From assembly GCA_947385955.1 (NCBI GenBank), contig CANDNA010000008.1, forward strand, positions 38,206-102,205: a DNA stretch of 64,000 bases, read 5' to 3'. Below are positions 58,804 to 64,000 of the stretch, one piece after another. Source of the DNA: an uncultured Clostridia bacterium. Lineage in GTDB: Bacteria; Bacillota; Clostridia; Lachnospirales; Lachnospiraceae. The position numbers and the translations under genes were made by a program. The notes below the pieces were generated by a model. That model saw only the letters and a program-made list of their open reading frames with translations. It was not told where the DNA came from and ran no database searches. The stretch's first letter is position 1. The number at the start of each line of letters is the position of its first letter.

Positions 58804-61179
58804 TTAAATCTTCGGGATTTTTTGAAGTAATTTTTCTGCTTCCTCATGCTTCCCCTGACTTTGATACAAAGATGCAAGATGCCCTATCATAATTATTGTG
58901 GTTGGATGATTCTCTCCTAACACATCTTCACATATTTTTAATGCTTTGGTATATAATTCTTCCGCTTCCTTATACTTTCCCTGGTTACTATACATAAGCG
59001 CCAGATTATGATAACTGATTGCTGTAGCCGGATGCCTCTCCCCCAATAGTTCTTCATTTATCTTTATGGATTTCCTGTATAATTCTTCCGCTTCCTTATA
59101 CTTTTCCTGCCTGTCATATACACAGGCCAGATTATTATAATTGCCCGCTATATCTGGATGGCTCTCCCCAAATATTTCTTCTCTTATCTTCAACACCTTC
59201 CTGTATAATTCTTCCGCTTCCTTATACTTCCTTTGGCTGGCATATATAGATGCCAGATTATGATAACTGTCCGCCGTATCAGGATGTCTCTCTCCCAATA
59301 TTTCTTCCCTTATCTTCAGTGCCTTCCTGTATAATTCTTCCGCTTCCTTATATTTTCCCTGACTGTTATATACACCTGCCAGATTATTATAACTGCCCGC
59401 TGTATCAGGATGTCTTTCTCCCTGTATTTCTTCTCTTATCTTCAGTGCCTTCCTGTATAATTCTTCCGCCTCCTTATACTTTCCCTGGCTGTCATATACA
59501 TGGGCCAGATTATGATAACTGTTCGCCGTATCCGGATGCCTCTCTCCCAGTATTTCTTCCTGTATCTTTATGGCTTTCCTGTATAATTCTTCCGCTTCCT
59601 TATACTTTCCCTGGCTGATATATACACCTGCCAGATTATTATAACTGCCTGCCGTATCCCGATGCCTCTCTCCCACTATTTCTTCATTTATCTTCAGCGC
59701 CTTCCTGTATAATTCTTCCGCTTCCTTATACTTTCCTTGTCTATCATATACATAGGCCAGATTATGATAACTTTCCGCCGTATCTGAATGCCTCTCCCCC
59801 AACTCTTCCTCACAGTTCCTTTTGATTTCTTCTAATATTTTTTCAGCGCTTTTATACATCCCTGCATAACTAAGCAATCCTGCTATATGCCCTGAAAACC
59901 CTCTCCATACCTCTGATTCATCTATCCTTATCTTATTTACTAATTCCATTGCAAATGGCAGGTATTTCTGACATTCCAACGCACATCCATCCTCCGGTAT
60001 CCTGATATCATCCTCACACGCCTCTATCATCCCCATATGCTCTCCTGCCGCAGGCTTACACTTATCATAAATAAACTTTGCAAACACCGGGTGCATCGCA
60101 TAACTGTCCTGCTCCCCAAAGAACTGCAGCCACCCCTTCTGATACAGGCCTTCAATGATATCATCTTCTTCACCGGCCCCGGCATCCTTCAAAAGCCACC
60201 TGTTCAGTGTTTTAAAATCTAAGGGCAGATACGGGAATACGGAAAATGCCTCCAGGATATTCTTTTCCCCTTCCGACAGTCCCGACAAATCATACAATGT
60301 TTCATACGATTCCTGGATATTTTTTGCCTTCTCTCCATCTTTATGGAACTGCAGGCGGAACCCTTTCTGCTCCAGCTCCTGCCTCAGCCTGTCAGCATCC
60401 CAGTGCTTTGTCCTGGCCAGGAAAGAAAGGAACTCAACCGTAATCGTATGGAACCCGGCCAGCTTTTCAATGATATAACAAAGGCTCCCTGTTTCTTCCT
60501 CATGGACGATTCTCCCGCCCTCTTTCTGTATCTTTTCATAGATTTTCCGGCATTCCTCCATCGACAAAAAGCCGATTGGATAAGGTTTCAGAAAATCCCC
60601 CAGGGATTTTCTCCTGGAGCTGACCACCAGCGCCCCCTGCAGCCTGCATAGCCGTTCCATATCCGGATCAGCCTGGAGGGAGTTGTTAAAGTTATCCACA
60701 AACAGCAAAAGACGGCCTGTCCTGGATACGTCATACAGTTTTCCCCATGCCGCCTCCCGGTTCTCCTCCTCATCTGAAGAAATATGGATCCCCATCCCGT
60801 TTACAAGTGTCGTCCCTAAATCTGTATCATAGGTAAAATACCCGATGTGGCTGAACAGCCCCTTCCCTTTCCCGGTCAGATATTCCTGGTACAGGGTCCT
60901 GCAGATCTGTGTCTTGCCGATCCCTCCCATCCCGCTGACAAGCACCGCTTTCTCACCCTGGCCAATCCCCTTACGCAGGCTGTCAAGTTCCGTTTCCCGA
61001 CCTGTAAAGTACCAGACCGGTTTTGCATCGGCCATCGGGGTAAGGTTTTCAAACACCTTCTCTTTATATTCATAATGCTCATGTACAATCTTATCCCGGC
61101 CAACATAATCCCCGCTTACATTTGTCTTTGACACTTTATTGATTGTCCTGCTTTCCTGATTCTTTATCCCTTCCCACAT
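58804..61179 (-). CDS. NLR-like STAND NTPase with TPR repeats
   Basis: A 791-residue protein from ATG 61179 (AGGAGA five bases ahead). Residues 1-40 hold a short N-terminal module with NVSGDYVGRDKIVHEHYE; an NB-ARC-like NTPase covers about 55-400 (TGRETELDSL, Walker A VSGMGGIGKTQICR near 83, Walker B LLLFVDNFNN near 155); then a helical linker and eight 42-residue TPRs (about 455-790; SYHNLAYVYDRQGKYKEAEE-type, DNA period 126 bp). This N-module/NTPase/repeat order is that of bacterial NLR-like immune or signalling proteins, where repeats sense and the N-terminal part signals. The small gene at 61422-61622 has the same GDxVGRDK motif. Defence is inference from architecture. Confidence 0.88.
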   Translation of the reverse strand: MWEGIKNQESRTINKVSKTNVSGDYVGRDKIVHEHYEYKEKVFENLTPMADAKPVWYFTGRETELDSLRKGIGQGEKAVLVSGMGGIGKTQICRTLYQEYLTGKGKGLFSHIGYFTYDTDLGTTLVNGMGIHISSDEEENREAAWGKLYDVSRTGRLLLFVDNFNNSLQADPDMERLCRLQGALVVSSRRKSLGDFLKPYPIGFLSMEECRKIYEKIQKEGGRIVHEEETGSLCYIIEKLAGFHTITVEFLSFLARTKHWDADRLRQELEQKGFRLQFHKDGEKAKNIQESYETLYDLSGLSEGEKNILEAFSVFPYLPLDFKTLNRWLLKDAGAGEEDDIIEGLYQKGWLQFFGEQDSYAMHPVFAKFIYDKCKPAAGEHMGMIEACEDDIRIPEDGCALECQKYLPFAMELVNKIRIDESEVWRGFSGHIAGLLSYAGMYKSAEKILEEIKRNCEEELGERHSDTAESYHNLAYVYDRQGKYKEAEELYRKALKINEEIVGERHRDTAGSYNNLAGVYISQGKYKEAEELYRKAIKIQEEILGERHPDTANSYHNLAHVYDSQGKYKEAEELYRKALKIREEIQGERHPDTAGSYNNLAGVYNSQGKYKEAEELYRKALKIREEILGERHPDTADSYHNLASIYASQRKYKEAEELYRKVLKIREEIFGESHPDIAGNYNNLACVYDRQEKYKEAEELYRKSIKINEELLGERHPATAISYHNLALMYSNQGKYKEAEELYTKALKICEDVLGENHPTTIIMIGHLASLYQSQGKHEEAEKLLQKIPKI

Positions 61180-61312
61180 AACAGTCTCCTATTTCTATTT
61201 GCATAAGTATGGTATAGTTTCATACAATACAACAAATATTTTCATGACATAGCCTAAAACAATATCTCCTATTTTAACAAGTAATTTCTTCCCATCATTA
61301 ATTATAAACAAA

Positions 61313-61340
61313 GCCGGGAATCTGTTTTCAAATTCACGGC
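61313..61340 (-). terminator. Degenerate copy of the relaxase terminator
   Basis: GCCGGGAATCTGTTTTCA followed by AATTCACGGC resembles the hairpin at 56167-56194, and further similarity continues to about 61400 versus 56370. On the minus strand it follows the 66-aa gene. Within 61180-61421, a TATACC/TTGTAT region is a possible promoter for the NLR-like gene. Confidence 0.5.
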
Positions 61341-61421
61341 CTGTCATTTTCCAATACTTATCATTCATATAAAGGATATACTCCCACTATAAAAATTTTA
61401 AAAAACATCATAAAATATGAT

Positions 61422-61622
61422 TTACTTTCCTACATTTTTATCCCGTCCCACAATATCGCCTCCAACAGATGTCCCCTTTATATGATTTTCAATTTTAGAT
61501 CGGTCCTCATGGTTAAAGCATTTTATCTCAAAAGACATCTTAATGACTTTTGAGGCTGTAAAAAGCGATACCGCCAATCCAATGATAGAACATACTCCAC
61601 TAATAATATTAAACAGTTCCAT
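61422..61622 (-). CDS. Small membrane protein with GDIVGRDK motif
   Basis: A 66-residue protein with a well-placed GGGGG ahead of ATG 61622. One membrane helix (IISGVCSIIGLAVSLFTASK, about 6-26), a short cytosolic stretch (FNHEDRSKIENHIKG) and the C-terminal GTSVGGDIVGRDKNVGK. The last motif matches NVSGDYVGRDK at the N-terminus of the NLR-like protein 240 bases downstream. In bacterial NLR systems a small membrane effector sharing a short motif with the receptor can be switched on by templating between the two; that role here is inference. Confidence 0.75.
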   Translation of the reverse strand: MELFNIISGVCSIIGLAVSLFTASKVIKMSFEIKCFNHEDRSKIENHIKGTSVGGDIVGRDKNVGK

Positions 61623-62168
61623 TTTATCCCCCTTTGTTCCTCTTATTTATAACGTGAAAATATTATATTGAAAAAAGTGCCCGAAAACAAGAACAATCGT
61701 TTTTGTAATAAATGAAACGATTGACGGTTCATAGTTATTATTTATTCTTTACTGCACTTTTCCTCATGGCACAAATCTGAGAATACCAAAACATTTCTAA
61801 TATTTGCTTGGAATTAAAACCGGCCTATATAAAAGCTCACATGAATAGCTGCTAAAACAATAGAAAGCATGCCGCACGAACTTTCTATTGTCATGAATAA
61901 AAAGACAGCCGACTTTTTTCAGATAAACCACTGCTAAAAAATATCTCATTCAGAAATCTTTTTGATATTCTTCTGATAAATATATTCATTTGCTCTCTGA
62001 ATCAAATTACTGATCATCTATTCTTTATAGATATTAAAAATTTTCCATAATAAGCAACCCTGTTCACCACTTCTTTTATCTTGATTCCCAAATCACTACT
62101 ATTTACAATATACCTCATAAATCTGTAGCAGCATTCTGTACCAAATGTTGTTTCCATCCAACAGTATA
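61623..62168. other. Gene-free stretch
   Basis: No gene is supported here. AT-rich sequence with a GTCAATCGTTTCA-like stretch near 61717 and an isolated hairpin at 61857-61891 is all I see. Confidence 0.6.
61857..61891. repeat. Hairpin ACAATAGAAAG...CTTTCTATTGT
   Basis: ACAATAGAAAG (61857-61867) and CTTTCTATTGT (61881-61891) form an 11-bp stem with a 13-base loop. A related hairpin with the same outer arm is found at 37741-37775. No T-tract follows. Confidence 0.65.
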
Positions 62169-62459
62169 TTATCTGCCAAATAAATCACTGTGTGTCCCGG
62201 TGCGGGTTAATGTCAGTACCAACACTTCATCTTCTATCCGATACACCAGCAGCCAGTCCGGGAGAATATGGCATTCTCGATATCCCGCCCAATTTCCGGC
62301 CAGGGCATGATCTTTCTTCCTCTCTGAAAGTGCTTCGCCTGCAGCAAGAGAAGCAACCACCTCTTCCAGCAATTCCATTTTTAATCCCCGCTTTGTTGCC
62401 AGTTTGTAGTCCTTTTTAAATTGCGTAGTAACTTTAACAATATATTTTGTTTTCCTCAT
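62169..62459 (-). CDS. YafQ/RelE-family toxin
   Basis: A 96-residue RelE/ParE-superfamily mRNA interferase of the YafQ type: YIVKVTTQFKKDYKLATKRG, DHALAGNWAGYRECHILPDW, LLVYRIEDEVLVLTLTRTGT, HSDLFGR, with the conserved Arg/His residues in their usual places. It should cleave mRNA on the ribosome when not bound by the antitoxin encoded directly before it (four-base overlap). Confidence 0.93.
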   Translation of the reverse strand: MRKTKYIVKVTTQFKKDYKLATKRGLKMELLEEVVASLAAGEALSERKKDHALAGNWAGYRECHILPDWLLVYRIEDEVLVLTLTRTGTHSDLFGR

Positions 62460-62734
62460 GACTTTAAATCTGCAAATAATTCATCCAAATCTGTATACCC
62501 CTTCACAGACGGATCTTTTGCAATCCTTTCCGCTTCCAACATAGCTGCAACGGTTTCCCTGTTGGGTTGATTCAAAGAAATATCAAAAGGAATCCTCCCC
62601 TCCCGGAGGGATTGACGGACAAAGATATTAAATGCTGTGGACAAGCTCATGCCAAGTTCCCCAAACAAAGCATCAGCCTGTGTTTTCAAATCCGAATCCA
62701 TACGAATACTGATATTCGTGGTAGAACCAGCCAT
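62456..62734 (-). CDS. RelB/DinJ-family antitoxin
   Basis: A 92-residue antitoxin from ATG 62734 (GGAG eight bases ahead; a longer frame starts at 62758). The N-terminal ribbon-helix-helix is STTNISIRMDSDLKTQADAL followed by FGELGMSLSTAFNIFVRQ; the C-terminal part (ETVAAMLEAERIAKD...LDELFADLKS) binds the toxin. It should also repress its own promoter at the direct repeats above. Confidence 0.93.
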   Translation of the reverse strand: MAGSTTNISIRMDSDLKTQADALFGELGMSLSTAFNIFVRQSLREGRIPFDISLNQPNRETVAAMLEAERIAKDPSVKGYTDLDELFADLKS

Positions 62735-62765
62735 ATAACCATCTCCTTTTCTTATCAATACTTAT

Positions 62766-62810
62766 AGTATATGTTATCTGCACGAAAAATACAATATTTT
62801 GCACGAAAAA
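62766..62810 (-). promoter_or_regulatory. Toxin-antitoxin promoter with direct-repeat operator
   Basis: On the minus strand: TTGTAT (62789-62794), 17 bases, TATACT (62766-62771). TGCACGAAAAA (plus strand) occurs twice, at 62779-62789 and 62800-62810, 21 bp apart, that is two helical turns, as expected for cooperative RelB-type binding. Confidence 0.78.
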
Positions 62811-63048
62811 CTGTTTCATCTCTCTATTTTGGTATAAAAAATCTACATCCCCGCCGACCCTCTTTTCTGATCTGTAACCTGCTTCCGTTTTTGTGCAAAA
62901 ACCAACACTAAAAACCTGCTGTCAATATTACAGAGAATAAAGGAGGAGCATTATAGCATATTGCAGAAAGACAGGTTATCATAAAACAAAAAGCGGATCT
63001 TCTATTCCATACTGGCCACTCAACACAGAGATTTCAGTACATAGATAA

Positions 63049-63091
63049 AGAAGCCTTAGTTTTCCCGAAATAATGGAAAAACAAGGCTTCT
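63049..63091 (-). terminator. Long hairpin after the second TPR gene
   Basis: AGAAGCCTT (63049-63057) pairs with AAGGCTTCT (63083-63091), with an inner TTTTCC/GGAAAA stem. It is the counterpart of the hairpin at 58727-58761; similarity between the two flanks extends over about 62997-63129 and 58668-58803. The rest of 62811-62996 shows nothing further. Confidence 0.75.
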
Positions 63092-63129
63092 GACCTACCT
63101 ATTATTCTCTTGTACACCTGTTTTCTTTT

Positions 63130-64000
63130 TCAAATCTCCGGGATTCTCTGAAGTAATTTTTCTGCTTCCTTATGCCTTCCCTGCCTTTGATACAAAGATG
63201 CAAGATTCTCTAAAAAAATTGTGGTAGTTGGATGGTTTTCTCCTAATATATCTTCGAATATTTTTAATGCTTTAGTGTATAATTCTTCTGCTTCCTCATA
63301 CTTCCCCTGCTTTGTATATACAACTGCCAAATTATTATAACTGACCGCCGTATCCGGATGTCTCTCTCCCAGTATTTCTTCCCTTATCTTCAGTGCCTTC
63401 CTGTATAATTCTTCCGCTTCCTTATACTTTCCCTGCTTGTCATATATATAGGCCAGATTATGATAACCGACCGTCGTAGATGGATGCCTCTTCCCCAGTA
63501 TTTCTTCCCTTATCTTTAATGACTTCCTGTATAATTCTTCCGCTTCCTTATACTTTCCCTGCTTGCCATATACATATCCCAGATTATTATAACTGACCGC
63601 TGTATCCGGATTCCTCTCTCCCAGTATTTCTTCTCTTATCTTTAACGCCTTCCTGTATAATCCTTCCGCTTCCCCATACTTTTCCTGCCTAGCATATATA
63701 TAGGCCAGATTATTATAACTGAGCACCGTATCCGGATGCTTCTCCCCCAGTATTTCTTTTCTTATCTTCAGTGCCTTTTTGTATAATTCTTCCGCTTCCT
63801 CATACTTTCCCTGGCTGTCATATACATAGGCCAGATTATTATAACTATCCGCTGTATTCGGATTCCTCTCCCCTGACTCTTTCTCACACCTCCTTTTGAT
63901 TTCTTCATAGATCCTCTCAGCACTTTTATACCTTCCTGCATAATTAAGTAATCCTGCTATATGCCCTGAAAACCCTCTCCATACCTCCCCTTCGTCTATC
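63130..64000 (-). CDS. Second TPR (NLR-like) protein, C-terminal part (runs off right edge)
   Basis: The frame is open from the stop at 63130 to the window edge, giving 289 residues. It includes the linker seen in the first copy (IDEGEVWRGFSGHIAGLL) followed by six 42-residue TPRs (eight in the first copy) and the same ending (KLLQRIPEI). Residue identity with the 58804-61179 protein is high across all of it. The NTPase and N-terminal module, if present, lie outside the window. A GTG within the repeats at 63726 is not a real start. Confidence 0.85.
   Translation of the reverse strand, partial: IDEGEVWRGFSGHIAGLLNYAGRYKSAERIYEEIKRRCEKESGERNPNTADSYNNLAYVYDSQGKYEEAEELYKKALKIRKEILGEKHPDTVLSYNNLAYIYARQEKYGEAEGLYRKALKIREEILGERNPDTAVSYNNLGYVYGKQGKYKEAEELYRKSLKIREEILGKRHPSTTVGYHNLAYIYDKQGKYKEAEELYRKALKIREEILGERHPDTAVSYNNLAVVYTKQGKYEEAEELYTKALKIFEDILGENHPTTTIFLENLASLYQRQGRHKEAEKLLQRIPEI

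Larger units (their letters stand above)
9066..64000. mobile_element. Integrative conjugative element (left end at about 9066, right end outside window)
   Basis: The element starts where the SpoIID-like frame breaks, some 28 bases from the end of a large serine recombinase, the usual place for an attachment site. It carries a full set of conjugation functions (relaxase, MobC, VirD4, VirB4, VirB6-like, PrgI, NlpC/P60 hydrolase, pilin-like proteins), partition genes parA-parB and cargo. Two shared regulatory sequences (a 17-bp palindrome and a common promoter core) recur across it. Base composition is visibly more AT-rich than the left 9 kb. The exact crossover bases and the right end cannot be fixed from this window. 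Confidence 0.82.

Noticed and set aside
59000..59800. Regular 126-bp DNA repeats as a CRISPR or minisatellite array
   Set aside because: They are in frame TPR units of the NLR-like protein, and the whole period is conserved, unlike repeat-spacer structure.
63130..63726. 198-aa TPR protein as a complete gene
   Set aside because: The frame is open upstream to the window edge and continues the repeat pattern; the GTG at 63726 is inside a repeat.

Overview
The window looks like a chromosomal segment of a spore-forming, low-GC Gram-positive gut-type bacterium, most likely Lachnospiraceae (Clostridia). The reasons are a DUF5717-type protein at the left edge, a SpoIID-like spore/peptidoglycan protein, a YtrA-type ABC operon, and an accessory element whose conjugation genes are of the Firmicutes ICE type. 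No tRNA, rRNA or CRISPR array was seen.

Host part (1 to about 9066): a truncated DUF5717 gene (minus strand), three tandem 121-bp repeats, a PLP-dependent aminotransferase, a GntR/YtrA repressor with its operator plus an ABC ATPase and permease, and then a SpoIID-like peptidoglycan protein gene that is interrupted twice. The first interruption (5551-8756) is a small 3.2-kb element with a large serine recombinase, a 96-aa gene and a secreted CAP-domain protein. Joining its two ends restores the host reading frame. The second (from about 9066) begins with another large serine recombinase and does not end within the window.

Integrative conjugative element (about 9066 to beyond 64000), nearly all on the minus strand. 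From the left: integrase and small regulators (9.1-12.1 kb); a plus-strand cargo pair of a membrane J-domain protein and a DUF2726 nuclease-like protein; a 1900-aa methylase/helicase; a ParA-ParB partition operon with a double-HTH regulator and a TnpV-like protein; a block of poorly known proteins including Fic-like, transglutaminase-like, MazF-like and CHC2-like ones; a 1375-aa surface protein; a HAD/calcineurin phosphoesterase pair and a HipA-like kinase as cargo; then the type IV secretion set (NlpC/P60 hydrolase, VirB4, PrgI, VirB6-like, four small pilin-like proteins, VirD4, PcfB-like); relaxase and MobC with a candidate oriT; and at the right a STAND/NLR-like NTPase with TPRs, a small membrane protein sharing its N-terminal motif, a RelB-YafQ type toxin-antitoxin pair and the start of a second TPR gene copy.

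Two sequence signals tie the element together. A 17-bp palindrome ATGTTCGCSGCGAACAT occurs six times across 39 kb, mostly just upstream of ribosome binding sites; it recalls the KorB/ParB operators of other plasmids, and the ParB here is the natural candidate to bind it. A second signal, TACAATGTGTTATAAT, forms the extended -10 region of five minus-strand promoters, including those of the relaxase and methylase/helicase genes. The most novel-looking items are the twice-interrupted sporulation gene, the palindrome network, and the NLR-like protein paired with a small membrane protein.
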